From NCBI GenBank assembly GCA_008729055.1, contig SDUX01000008.1:3931756-3995755 (forward strand): a stretch of DNA of 64,000 nucleotides, in the 5' to 3' direction. The notes below the pieces were generated by a model that saw only the letters and a list, made by a program, of their open reading frames with translations, had not been told where the DNA came from and made no database searches. Source of the DNA: Pyropia haitanensis. Lineage: Eukaryota; Rhodophyta; Bangiophyceae; Bangiales; Bangiaceae. A program made the position numbers and the translations under genes. This document shows positions 53,985 to 64,000 of the stretch, one piece after another (within the stretch, counting starts at the first letter, position 1; every line of letters starts with the position of its first letter).

Positions 53985-55560
53985 GAGTAGACGCTGGTGG
54001 TGTTTGTTGTTATCCATTGTTGCCCTTTCTACTTCGTACGTCGGTCGCTGCACGTTTTTGTCGGTGTTAGCCTGGCTCCTCTTATCTATTTCGTCCACTC
54101 TTCTGATGGGACCGCCCTGCAAGAGCGCTATTGGAAAGTGTTGTCAATCTCTGTTCTGCTATAGCTGCCCATCTCATTCCTCTTGCCAGCTCTAGGATGG
54201 GGGCGCGCTGCTGGGGCCCAGTTGCACTTTTTCTTTGTTGGCCCTGCTCTGCTCGGCTCTCCTCTTTTTTCTTCATACAGCCGTTCTCTAAAAAACTGTG
54301 CATGCACAGTTTTTTGGAGAACGGCTGTATCAGCTCCCAAGATGGCGGCCCTACAACAGCCCAGCTACGCCGTTTGTTGGCCTCGGCTCCGCTCTTGATC
54401 TGTTTTCTGCTTCTCGGCTAGATTGGTGTTACGGAGCCGTGCAAGGCCCCCGCCCTCTCCTCCCGAGTCCCACTTCCGCCACGCCTACGCGCCCGTCGGA
54501 GCTTCCCTTGGGTGGCGACACCCGCCTGGCTTGGCGAGTCCGTTCCACGCGCGCGGCGTTCGTGCGGCAGCCACGCGCGGCGGTTCACCCGTCGGCCGTA
54601 CGATCTCGAGGCCCGACACACGCGGCTATTGGACGTCGCGACCGCCGCCCGGCAGCCACGACCAATTAAAGTGACCGTTGTTGCGCGCCTTCGAAAATGA
54701 CTCTGCAACGTGCAGAAATGTGGTTGGCCTTGAGAAAACAGTGTCGCGACACACGTTCCATCCGCCCGTGCGGAGCCTCGCGGAAGGGATTGAACTCGAT
54801 TTTGACCTCACCTGCCCATAGATACGTGCGATTGCACTGTGTATTGATTGGATGGGCCGCGCGTCCCCCGCTTCCCGCCACCAAAACATCTCGGTGGGGG
54901 CCGCGTGTAACCCATGGGGGCCACTTTAGAACTTCAAGATCCGCTTTTCGTTCCTGCGCCCGCGCGGCGGTGGCGGTCGTGGACGGGGCCTCGCAGCCGC
55001 GCTGCTGCGACGGGTTGTCGAGGACGGTGCGGGGCGGGTTGGACCCGCCCGTGGGCGTGCAACGGAGCGTGGCGGCGGATCACTCAAACCAACGGCCGAA
55101 TGGGCCCGCTGGCGCCATCCTACGGAAGATTTGGCGGCGACGACATTGGGGACTAGGGCGCGGAGAGGGGGGCCGTTCTGAGGGGGTGGGGGGTGGGGGG
55201 GTGGCGCGTGGAGGCCACCGCCTCCGCCTCGAAACCACATCCGCCACCACCCTGCCGCGCGGCCGGCGCCCGCCGGGTGGGCGCGGCGCCGCGCGGCGGC
55301 CGCCGCCGCCGCCGTCTGCGGCCGCCCACACCGCCTTTGCCCTCGCCCATGCCACCCTCCTCGCCCTCCCTCCCGCTCTCGCCGCCCACACGCTGGCGCG
55401 GCACGCCGGCCGCCGCTGCGCTCGCCCAACCCGACCGCCCGGCCGCCGTCGGCCGCCTGTGCGTCCGCCGCGACGCCCGCCGCGGTCTGTTCTCTCTCCT
55501 CCCCCTCGCCCGCCGCCGCTTTCCGTCTTGCCCACCTCCCTGTCCTCCCCTGCTGCGTCC
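53985..55560. other. intergenic region between the two CCT genes
   Basis: 1.6 kb, T-rich and relatively AT-rich at 53990-54330, with a 56-nt palindrome at 54275-54330. The right part (55150-55560) is the GC/pyrimidine-rich leader of the second CCT gene. No gene recognised. The open frame from 54697 is an upstream extension without features. Confidence 0.4.
54275..54330. repeat. 56-nt palindrome with 28-nt arms and no loop
   Basis: The arms 54275-54302 and 54303-54330 are perfect inverted copies except for one position. They start ATACAGCCGTTCTC and meet at GTGCATGCAC. It lies about 290 nt after the stop of CCT gene 1. It could extrude as a cruciform, mark the RNA 3' region, or be the remnant of a fold-back insertion. 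No target-site duplication seen. Confidence 0.85.
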
Positions 55561-56779
55561 ATGGCGAGCGGGCGCCGGGCCGCCGACGGGGGCACCCCCC
55601 CCCCCTGCTTTTCCCTCCCGCCGGCTCCGCCGCCGCTCGACGGCGGGCCGCTCGACTGGGATGACGCGCCCGCGTCGCCGCCGCCGCCGCCGCCACCGAC
55701 TGCCGTCGACGCGGACGCGGCGGCGCCGCCGCCGCTGACGACGCTGGCGGCGGTGGCGGAGTGGGACCTCCTCTGGTCGCCCGCGCCGCCGGTAGACAAC
55801 CCCGACAACCTGTGGGCGGCGTGGTGGCTCGCGCCGCCCCCGGGGGACAGCGACGCCGCCCTGAGTGACGCGGCGCCGCTGCACGCGGCGGCGGCCGCGA
55901 CGGCGGCGGCAACGGCGGCGGCAGCAGAGGCGGCGACGGCAGACGCGGCGGCAGCGGCGGCGACCGCTCCCGCTGTGTTCCGCCCACCACCCACGCCGGT
56001 GGTGGCGCCGCCAGCGCCGCCGCCGCCACCGTCGCTGCCGTCGCCGCCGTCGCCGCCGCCGGCGCCACCGCCTGCAGCGGACGAGGCGGCAGCGTCGGCA
56101 GCGGCGGCAGCGGCGGCGCTACCACCCCTCCGGCCCGCCCAGTGGCTCTTTCCCAACGCGGTGCCGACGGCGACGGTGGAGCGCGCGGTCGCCCGCGCGG
56201 CGGTTGCGGGCCTCCGCCTCCACGAGGCCGCCGCCGCCGCCGCCAGTGTATCCGCGGCCGCGTCGGGCGGGTCTTTGACTGTGGCGGCGGCGGAGGGGGA
56301 GCGGCTGACGACACCGCCGCCGCCGCCGCCGGCGGTGACGCCGCCGCCGCCGGCGGTAGCCGCGACGGGGCGGCCGCGGCCACCCCTGCCGGCCGCCGCG
56401 GCGGGCGTGCCGCTGGCCACCCCCCCCCGGTCGGTGCTCGGCGCCGCCGCGTCGACGGCGGGGCGGCCGTCCCTGCCAATGCCCCCAGCCGCCGCGCCCG
56501 CGTCGTCGTCGTGCCTCGGCCAGCCGCCGCCGTCGACGGCCGCGCACGCCGCGCTCGCCGCCGCCGTCCGCGCGTCCGTGTCGGGCGCATCGTTTGTGAC
56601 GGCCCCCTCCCCGCCGCCCCCGCTCTCGCTTGCACCGGCGACGGCGGCGGCGCCCACCTTCGGCGGCGGCCCAGCCGCTGGCGGCGGCTGCGCCCCGCCC
56701 GCTGGCGTGTCCCTGTCCGCTGCGGCAGGTGCGCGGCGAGACGGCGACGGCGGCGGCGGTGGCGGTGGGGGTGGGGGTG

Positions 56780-56846
<67 letters not shown>

Positions 56847-57141
56847 CGCGGGCGGCTCGGCGGCGGCGGCGCTGCACGGCGCGCTGCGGGCGCTGGCGCT
56901 GAGCCGGTTCCGCGCAAAAAAGGCGTCGCGGCGGGTGCGGGAGGCGGCCGCGGCGGCGGCGGGGGGAAGCACCGCTGTCGCCGCCGCCACCGCTGCCGGT
57001 GGCGGGGGGGAGGGCGCGGCTGCGGCGGGGGGGCGCGCCAGCCGCGCCGCCGACGCGGCCGCCGACACGTACGCGGTGCGGCGGGAGATTGCCAAGGCGC
57101 GGCCGCGGGTGCACGGGCGGTTTGTCAAGCTGCCCGCCTGA
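55561..57141 (+). CDS. CCT-motif protein 2 (tandem paralogue, longer motif interruption)
   Basis: 526 residues from ATG 55561 (MASGRRAADGGTPPPCFSLP). The CCT motif is split like its upstream neighbour: ALRALALSRFRAKKASRR, then about 50 Ala/Gly-rich residues, then YAVRREIAKARPRVHGRFVK four residues before the stop. The two halves are nearly identical to those of CCT protein 1, indicating tandem duplication, while the rest is unalignable. The N-terminal third has Trp-containing acidic patches (PLDWDDAP, AEWDLLWSPAPP, NLWAAWWLAPPPGD) that could be activation segments. The middle has LRPAQWLFPNAVPTATVERA and long poly-Ala/Pro/Gly; a GGC run at 56780-56845 encodes poly-Gly just before the motif. 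It is probably a transcriptional regulator; targets unknown. Confidence 0.75.
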
Positions 57142-58108
57142 GCGGCAGCGGGGGAGGGGAGGGGCTGGGGGAGTTTCCTGTACAGTGGGATGGGGGGATG
57201 GGGGGGGGGGGAGGGGGGTCAGCGCGCTCGCGTACGTGTACAGGGATGGCGCGCTGGTGGGTGTGGGCTGCCGCGATTGCTTTCGTGCTTCTGTGCGCGG
57301 CCGCGCTGAGACGGTTCGATGGTCATGCTGCCCACCTGTGTGGCAGGGGGTGGGTGGGGGGGATATTGTACAGTGGGGAGCGGGAGCATGGGAGGGTGGG
57401 GGCGGGGGGGGGGTCAATGCGCTCGGTCGTGTGTTTATATGGATGGCGCGCGTGTGCTTAAAAGTCTGCCGTCATGGCGTTGGTGCGTCTCCGCGGCGCG
57501 GTCCCGCTTGACCTGTGGGTTGGGACTCTGCCCGCAGGGCGAGGCGCCGGCCAGGCTGTCTGGCCGACGGGAGGCACCCGCCCAGCGTGGGCGCGCTTTG
57601 GGTGACAGCTCCAAACCCTTGTTGCAGCTTGCAGTATGGCTGCAGGCCGCCTGGGCCTTGTGCAGCGTCTGTTCTGTCGCTCCCTCTTGTGGTCGTGCGC
57701 CTTAGCAAGAGCTGGCCGTCGTCCAACTGAGACAGATGGAACACTGTGCCGTCAAACCTACTGCCGCACGTGGGTGGCCTACACCACCATCGTTTCCAGC
57801 TGCGTCTGTCGTTGTCTACCCGCACCCGACGGCCATACGACGTACAGAGCATATTAATTTATTTACACCAGGCGAGGGGTGCCTACAAAAAACGGGCCGT
57901 GCCCGAGGGGGACCGCCGCGCAGCGTCCCCCATCGCCCCGCAGAGGGCGTCGAAAAGAAAAACAGAGAGACAGAGTAACGACGCCGCCCGCGGCGGCCGC
58001 CGCCCCTCCGCGTGGCGCGTCGCCTCGCGGGCAAGTTAAAAGTACACGGCAGGGGCAAGTGAGTACGCCACCACGGCGGTGGCGAAGCGGGGCCTGCGAG
58101 CCCCCGCC
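57142..58108. other. convergent intergenic region
   Basis: 967 nt between the second CCT gene and the secreted-protein gene. G-rich tracts at 57190-57220 and 57395-57415, with an approximate duplication: GTACAGTGGG occurs at about 57180 and 57368, each followed by GCGCTCG-containing sequence. No gene seen. Confidence 0.4.
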
Positions 58109-58615
58109 TCAGTCGGCCATGGCGGTCGCCTCGGCCCACGCCGCCCCCGGGCCGGCGCCGACACCCAGCAGCTGCCGCCGCGACGCGGTCGCGGAGGCGC
58201 CCTCCTCGGCCACGGCGGCGGCGGCGGCGACCGCCGCCGCCGACGGCGCCTGGCCGTACCGGTCGCGCCCGCCGGGGGCGCCCGTAAACAGGCTGCCCAC
58301 CGCCCACGCCGCGTCGCCGTTGTCGGCGTCCACCGCCGCGGTGGGCGGCGCCGCGGCGTCGGGGAGCACCCGCGCGACGGTCCTGCCCAGCAGCCCCGAC
58401 GGCGCGGATGGCACGCCGACCAGCCGGACGGCCAGCTCTAGCTGCCGCGGCGCCCACGGCGCGATCACCGCCGCGACGCGCACCTGGTAGACCCCCCCCA
58501 GGGTGACATACGCCACGTCCCCGCGGGGCCAGCGGGCGGCGGTCAACACGGCGCCGCCAGGGAGGGTGACCACCCGGCCGGGCGTCAGGGGGACGGGCGA
58601 CAGCCGGGGTGCGGG

Positions 58616-58650
<35 letters not shown>

Positions 58651-59248
58651 CCGGGTCCACCGCCCCCGCCGACACGCACAGCCGGCCGCGGCCACAGGCG
58701 TGGACGCGGAGGGCGTCGGCGCCGCCGATGAGGCCGACCGACCGCATCAGCAGCGGGTGCGACGCGGCGGGCGCGGCGGCGGCGGCCGCCGCCGCCGCCG
58801 TCGCGGCGCGGCCGGCGACAAAGAGCGCGTTGACGCGGACGCCCGCGTCGGACAGGAGCGCCACGTGGCCGCCGTTGGCGAGGGCGGCGACGCCGCCGAG
58901 CGCCCGGAAGGGGGTGCCGTCAAACGCGGTAAAGGCGGTGCCGTCGCCGCCGCCGTCGCGGCGGCCGGCCGCGGCTGCCGGCCCGCCGTCGGCGGGAGTG
59001 GCGGCCGTGGCGGCCGCGGCGGCGCAATGGCAGCCGCCAGCGGGCGCGCACCCGCACCCCGCACCGCAGTAGTAGGTACGGAGGCGGTGGGTGCACGCCG
59101 TCGAGCCGGGGTGGGGGAAGAGAAGCGCCGCCGCCCCGGGAGTTGAGGGGGTGACAAGGGGGAGCGCACCCGCCGCTGGGCGGGACGCGGAGAGGAGGGT
59201 GACCGCCACGACGGCCACAAGGGCGGCTCGCCGGCAGGTAGGGACCAT
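58109..59248 (-). CDS. secreted vWD/root-cap-like protein
   Basis: 379 residues from ATG 59248. A clear signal peptide is present (MVPTCRRAALVAVVAVTLLS then SASRPAAGA). Next comes a Cys-rich patch (CTHRLRTYYCGAGCGCAPAG with further C-H-C). The core resembles the vWD/plant root-cap fold: GTAFTAFDGTPFRALGGVAA, HVALLSDAGVRVNALFVAGR, MRSVGLIGGADALRVHACG, GRVVTLPGGAVLTAARWP and VRLVGVPSAPSGLLGRTVAR. The D-G-x-x-F element and the G-L-L-G-x-T ending are typical of these modules (the latter as in G-x-L-G-x-T in root-cap proteins). It is probably an extracellular-matrix or cell-wall protein. Family assignment is by pattern, not alignment. One intact frame; poly-Ala inserts sit at loops. Confidence 0.65.
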
Positions 59249-59417
59249 GGCGGCGGTAGTGGCGGCCGATCACGGCGGGGGGACGGAAAAAGGGGTATTG
59301 GGGGGGGCGGGCGGCAAAGAAGGATGGATCGCCCAGAAGGAGGTTGGGTCCTCGGACTACGACGTCACCGAGAGCAATGGGGTGACCCTCTTGTACCTCT
59401 GCCGTCGCCGGCCGTCG

Positions 59418-59455
<38 letters not shown>

Positions 59456-61347
59456 TCGCGTCGCGCAACGTCCGCTTCGCGCGTGCGTGGCGCGAGCCGT
59501 GGCGCACGCCGCCGTGCGCGCCAGCCGCCCTTCCGTCGGGCCCCGCCGGCGCGCGTCCGCCCCGTCCCCGGCGGCGACCGTCTCCACCGCCAAAAGCAGG
59601 CAGTGCCCCCCCGCAGCCGCCGTCGTCGTCCACGCCGTGGGTCTACGTATCCGCCCGCCCCCGCAGGGACCTCCCACTGCGCGGCCCGCGTAGTGGCGGA
59701 ATGACACCGGGAGGGCGACCGGGGGCGGGACGGAGGACTGTACAAGGTCGGCCGCGCTCGGCCGCGCCGGCTTCAGCGGCGGACGGCCGCCACACAGTCG
59801 CGGAATGACACGGGGCGGGGGTGACCAGAGACCAAGGACACGGGACGGGGGGAGGAGGAACGGGCTGGTGATGTTGTCGCGCAGAGGTGTCACCGGCGGC
59901 TGCGACATGCACGCGACCGCTAGCACCTGCGGCAGGGAGCGGCAGGCGGGCCCCGCCGGCCACATCGCCCTCGGGGCGTCAAGCAGACTGTACGTACCAA
60001 TAGGGGACACGCGGGGCGGCTGGACGTTTTGACCGCAGGAACAGCGAGCAGCCCTGCCGGGAGTCAACACTCAAGCGTGGGAAACATGGCAAAAGGAGCG
60101 GGAAATGGGGGTGGGGGGCGTGCGGACTGCCCACCGCAGTTGGCACCGACCACTCTGCATCGCGCAGCCGTGTGGGGTGTGGTGCCACGGGATGGCCGCC
60201 CATCCCCAAGGTGGGCGACCTCTGATCCACTGCGACTCGCGATGGATCCCCGACCAGACCAACACTCGCGGAGCGGGTGCATACGTTGGGGTGGTGGCGC
60301 GGGGTGGCCGGCTGGGAGAGTGAAACAGAGTGGGTGAGGACCCAATCCCACGGAAGACCCCCCACCAGACCCAACGTCCCGTGGCCCGAGGCAGGCTCAT
60401 GAGGCCGCGGATGGGCGTTGTGGAAGCGGGCGTGTGGCTCGCACGCCTCCAGCGCGCCGCCGCCCGCGGCAGTGTACGGCAGGGTGTACCCTCTCTGGGT
60501 CCCCGGGGACCGCCGGTCTCGCACGGGTGTCCCGCCACGCCGACAAGACCGCCAGATTTAGGTAGGTGGCTCTGCCGCCGAGGAAAGACCAGACTCCACG
60601 GCTGCCCGACAACCAGTTACGTTCATGCGATTAGGTGGAAGAACCGGCGGTCCCGTGCCCACCGTCATCCCCCCGCGGGGCAAAGAGGGCATGAGCCAAC
60701 GGCTCGGCAACACTCCTTGACAGCTGCGCGTTGCGCTCGTTCTGGGTAGCTGAATTGTCTCGCATTTACCAGGGACCGGAAGAAGTTGAATATTCTTGCT
60801 GCATTAAGTTGTAGTACAAGTTGTATTCAACCATCCAATCAAACTACGTCAGGTATTGTACTTCATCGGTCTGGACAAGTGTCGGGAACTGCCAGGGCTT
60901 TCGAACCCACCGTTGTTCTCCGTGCGCCATCATGGCAGATCCCGACACGACACCACCAAAGGTCAAAGGAGAAACGGTTTTTAGAACGCAGAGGTCCAAT
61001 GAGACAGCTCCCATGACCCGCAAAGATCCAGCTGTGGTGAACAAGCACATCTTTTTTGACTCGAGGAATGGGATGGGACGAGGAGATCGCTGCCTGATCG
61101 CCCGTGAGCAGGTCGGATCCTGAGATTGCGTTCGAAAAACACCTGCTCTGCGCCATTGCCCAGGCCCGGTTTGGACCACACCTGGGAGGCTGTGGTCGCG
61201 GTGCGCCGCCATCCATTTCCCCTCGTCATCTAAGCGCTTCCGCGGACACCACCGTACACACTCCCCGTCCAGCCTACTACCCTCCGTCCTCTCCCACCCC
61301 CATTGTATTCCGGTCGTTGCCCTTCTCTTTTCTCCCCCCTCTTCACC
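59249..61347. other. intergenic region upstream of two divergent genes
   Basis: 2.1 kb. A GCC run (59418-59455) and two copies of a GCGGAATGACAC-GGG element (about 59696 and 59801) lie in the left part; an AT-rich patch at 60780-60870. The final 100 nt are C/T-rich, leading to ATG 61348. ORFs are short and unconvincing. Confidence 0.35.
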
Positions 61348-62152
61348 ATGGCCTTCGTCGCCGGTGCGGCGCTGCCGCTGACTCGCCAGCGCCCGGCACG
61401 GGCAACATGCACCATGGCGGCTGATGGGGGCGAGAAGAAGTCGCTCGGACAGTGGGTGCGTTGCGCTTGCTCTGGTGCTGCTCTGCCAATTGCGTGGGAT
61501 TGTGGGCTGCGGACCTGTCGTTGTTGTTCCTGACTGCGACCCGCGTGCCGTTTCTGTTGGGATATGTCGATGCTCGTTGCTCTCTTTTCCAGGGTTGCCT
61601 CGTCCGCTGCGCTGGAACCTCTTCTGACGGACATTCCCTTTTCGTTTTGTCTGCTTTTTTTCATGGGCGGTGGTGCCGGCTGACGAATGCACTTCTGTTT
61701 CCGTTTTCCCCTTGCTCTCGCTCCTGGGGGATGTGTGTCCACCGCAGCTGCTCGAGAAGATCAACCACAACGTACGTGCACCTCTCTTTTTTTTCTCTGA
61801 GGGCCTTGATGGGAACTCTTTGAGTGGCGGTCGCTGCGGTTATGCTTGTTGCGCATGTCCTCTGGATTTTGCTAACGGCTGAATGTCCCCACTCTTGGTC
61901 TTGTTGATGTGGCGGTTGCCCGGCTCCCGCTCTGGCTGACTGCATCATCTGGGTGGTTTCCCACTGGCCCCTGCTGGACGGACGTGGACGCACTACGCTT
62001 GTGCACTATCTGCCCGGCTGCGGTCTTGCCTTCCTTTGTCGACGCAGTTTGATGATGACTTCGGGTATGAGGTGTTCCTGAAGAAGGCGATGACGGCAAA
62101 GGACGAAGAGGAGCGGAAGCGCAACGAGGCGGAGCGGAAGGCCAAGAAGTAA
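61348..62152 (+). CDS. small plastid-targeted protein, three exons, unknown function
   Basis: Exons 61348-61455, 61747-61770 and 62048-62152 splice in phase 0 (introns 291 nt GTGCGT...GCAG and 277 nt GTACGT...GCAG) to a 78-residue protein. Exon 1 gives MAFVAGAALPLTRQRPARAT followed by CTMAADGGEKK, which is a plastid-type presequence like that of the aldolase and FMT here. The mature part reads SLGQWLLEKINHN, FDDDFGYEVFLKKAM and a charged helix TAKDEEERKRNEAERKAKK to TAA. Exon 2 is only 24 nt. Supporting evidence: CACCATGGCC start context, matching GTACGT donor, consistent phases, and a coherent amphipathic product without low complexity. I do not recognise the family; a small stromal or thylakoid-associated protein is likely. 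Without splicing no long frame exists. Confidence 0.65.
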
Positions 62153-62536
62153 GCAGCCGTGCGCGTTGTGTGGGTGGCATGTCACGGGGCGGGGGTCGCT
62201 GGCCGGCGAGCGCATGAGCTCGCTGCGTGGCCCAATGTTGACGGGGGGGCGGCAGGGTCATTCGCTGGTGGAGCCCAGCAGCGCCCTGTGGCCCGTATGG
62301 GTCCTGTTTCGTTGGCCTACTTTTTTCTATTTTTTCCTTCTTTCCTCAATGCTGCTGGCGTGCTTCCCCTACATGGCGCGCGGCCGTTTCAGTGCGCCGA
62401 CACTGTCGAGTCCTCCAGTTCTCTTCGGCCGTGAAGACAATTGCGACGCACGCAGCAGAGGCAGCCACGAGACCAGGGTGCCCGAAACGCCCCCCGACCT
62501 TGTCTCCCCTATACCCCCGCCAGCGATTCCGCCGCC
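62153..62536. other. convergent 3' flanks
   Basis: 384 nt between the small plastid gene and DIS3 stop codons, T-rich around 62320-62345. Nothing else seen. Confidence 0.4.
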
Positions 62537-64000
62537 TCACTGGCGCCGCGGCAAGAGGCTGAACACCACCCGGTCCGCCCGGTCGGCCACCTCCTTGACC
62601 ACCACGCTGACGCGCACCGTGTCCAGGACCCGCAGGGACCGCCCGCTGTTGAGCGTGAGCACCTCGCGCACCTCGTCGTAGGCGTCTACCCACTCGGTCG
62701 GCGGCGGCCCCGCGTCGCCCGCCTCCCGCTCCACGTCCTCCCGGCTCAGGTAGCACACCCCCTCAATGCCGTACCGCGGCACCAGCACGGCCACCCCATT
62801 CTCCATCACCCGCAGGACGCGGCCGGCCTCGTCAGCCACCGCCGTGCGCTTGATGAGGAGCTTGGTGTGCAGCGCGCCCGACGCGCGGCCCGCAAACTGC
62901 GCCGCCCGGTGGCGGTCGTTGATCGCCTCGGCCGCCCGCTGCATGCGCGCCGACGAGGCGAGCGCGTCAGGCAGCGGCGCCAGCCCAATGCACGCCGCGA
63001 GCAGGCGGTGCACAATGACGTCGGCGTAGCGGCGGATGGGGGAGGTAAAGTGGGTGTACACGGGGGAGGCGAGCCCATAGTGCAGGTACTCGGCCGAGTC
63101 GACAGAGCCGGCGGAAAAGTAGACGGCCTGGGACATGCAGCGGGTGGCCACGATGCGGAGGAGGGTGCTGAGGTACGGGTCCGACGTGGCCGACGCGGCG
63201 GCCACCGCGTCGAGCGAGTCGGACAGCTTTTTCGACGACGACACGTCCAGGCTGTAGCCCGCCGCGGCGGCCGCACGGAGGAGCGGCGCAAACATCTCGC
63301 CGGCCGGCCGCGGGTGCCGCCGCAGCAGCGCCACGTGCGGGAAGGTGGCGTGGATGCGCGCCGCGACGGCCACGTTGGCGGCGAGCATAAACTCCTCGAC
63401 CATCGCGTTGGTCTCCCGGTGCTCCGCGGTCGACACGTCGGTCACCTCGTTGGTCTCCCGCTCGAGGCGGAAGCGCATCTCGGGGCTGGCCAGCGTCAGC
63501 GCGCCCGCCGCAATGCGGGCGGCGCGGAGCTTGGCCGCCATCGCCGCCAGGCCCAGGAGGCTCGCGTCGACCGCGTCGGCCGGCGCGCCCCGCGACCGCG
63601 CCGCGTCGATGCGGTTTTGCGCCGCCTCGTACGTGAGCGACGCCTTGGAGTGGATGACAGACCGGCCAAACACCGCGTCAATGACCCGCCCCGTCGCGGC
63701 GTCGAGCGTGAGGAGCGCCGAAAAGGCCAGCCGGTCCACGTTGCCCATCAGGGAGCAAAGCTTGCCAGACAGGACGCCCGGCAGCATCTCTATCCGGCGG
63801 TCCACCAGGTAGACGGTGGTGCCGCGCACGCCCGCCTCCACGTCCAGCGCGCACCCCGGCGAGATAAACGCCGTCACGTCGGCAATGTGGACGCCCACCT
63901 CCACCTTGCCGCCGCCCATCTCCCGGTAGTGCAGCGCGTCGTCAATGTCGGTACAGCCCGGCGGGTCCACCGACGCGATGGCCACGTCCCGCAGGTCCCA
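62537..64000 (-). CDS. DIS3: exosome exoribonuclease DIS3/Rrp44, catalytic C-terminal part (partial)
   Basis: The catalytic subunit of the nuclear/cytoplasmic exosome; its RNB domain degrades RNA 3' to 5'. The 5' part lies beyond the right edge (the frame is open at 64000: WDLRDVAIASVDPPGCTDID). The catalytic Asp cluster DPPGCTDIDDALH is present, then VGVHIADVTAFI, RGTTVYLVDRRIEMLPGVL, LCSLMGNVDRLAFSALL, INSKASLTY-like IHSKASLTYEAAQ, ETNAMVEEFMLAANV and LLRRHPRP. The remainder has YGLASPVYTHFTSPIRRYAD, and a C-terminal S1 domain (VLVPRYGIEGVCYLSRED) to TGA 62539-62537. The match favours DIS3 over RNase R or DIS3L2: DPPGCTDIDDALH plus SAEYLHYGLASP spacing. No intron within the visible 488 codons. 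Confidence 0.95.
   Translation of the reverse strand, partial: WDLRDVAIASVDPPGCTDIDDALHYREMGGGKVEVGVHIADVTAFISPGCALDVEAGVRGTTVYLVDRRIEMLPGVLSGKLCSLMGNVDRLAFSALLTLDAATGRVIDAVFGRSVIHSKASLTYEAAQNRIDAARSRGAPADAVDASLLGLAAMAAKLRAARIAAGALTLASPEMRFRLERETNEVTDVSTAEHRETNAMVEEFMLAANVAVAARIHATFPHVALLRRHPRPAGEMFAPLLRAAAAAGYSLDVSSSKKLSDSLDAVAAASATSDPYLSTLLRIVATRCMSQAVYFSAGSVDSAEYLHYGLASPVYTHFTSPIRRYADVIVHRLLAACIGLAPLPDALASSARMQRAAEAINDRHRAAQFAGRASGALHTKLLIKRTAVADEAGRVLRVMENGVAVLVPRYGIEGVCYLSREDVEREAGDAGPPPTEWVDAYDEVREVLTLNSGRSLRVLDTVRVSVVVKEVADRADRVVFSLLPRRQ

Overview
The window reads as a nuclear segment of a very GC-rich, intron-poor, plastid-bearing eukaryote. Third codon positions are almost all G or C, GCC/GGC runs encode long Ala, Gly and Pro tracts, and introns are few and about 265-460 nt, most with a GTACGT donor. 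Several products carry plastid-type presequences (often beginning MAFV) and match plastid functions: Tic22, class I aldolase, dihydroxy-acid dehydratase and an Iojap/RsfS factor. This combination fits a bangiophyte red alga (Porphyra/Pyropia-like) best. That placement is inference from style and gene content, with no marker gene behind it. No tRNA, rRNA, CRISPR array or intact transposase was seen.

Layout, left to right: 3' end of a COQ9-like gene (+); a GC-rich gene-poor tract; a nucleotidyltransferase-JmjC fusion (+); a type II membrane fucosyltransferase-like protein (-); dihydroxy-acid dehydratase (+); Tic22 (-); an Ala-rich putative membrane protein (-); organellar Met-tRNA formyltransferase (+); RFC small subunit of the yeast Rfc4/human RFC2 type (-); a three-finger C2H2 protein (-); a 5.5-kb stretch without recognisable genes, visibly poorer in GCC repeats and holding a fold-back element; RsfS/Iojap (+); a Rv2258c-like methyltransferase (-); plastid aldolase (+, one intron); an FkbM methyltransferase (-, one intron); a second RFC subunit, yeast Rfc2/human RFC4 type (-); a ubiquitin-like/STI1/FKBP fusion (+); METTL1/TrmB tRNA m7G methyltransferase (-, one intron); an RMA/RNF5-type membrane RING E3 (+, two introns); an RHD3/Sey1-like protein with degenerate GTPase motifs (+); seryl-tRNA synthetase (-); two tandem CCT-motif proteins (+,+); a secreted vWD/root-cap-like protein (-); a 78-residue three-exon plastid protein (+); and the catalytic half of exosome nuclease DIS3/Rrp44 running off the right edge (-).

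Functional themes: organelle and cytosolic translation (FMT, SerRS, TrmB, RsfS), plastid metabolism and import (DHAD, aldolase, Tic22), replication (two RFC subunits whose upstream regions both hold TTTGGCGGGAA E2F-type sites), and ER/protein quality control (RING E3, UBL-STI1-FKBP, RHD3-like).

A technical feature colours the annotation. At least seven recognisable genes change reading frame, each time at a run of nine or more G or C. I annotate these as single genes with frame switches. The likeliest cause is homopolymer miscounting in the assembly, but real tract variation cannot be excluded from sequence alone. Genes without such tracts (DHAD, both RFCs, aldolase, SerRS, DIS3, UBL-FKBP) read through cleanly.
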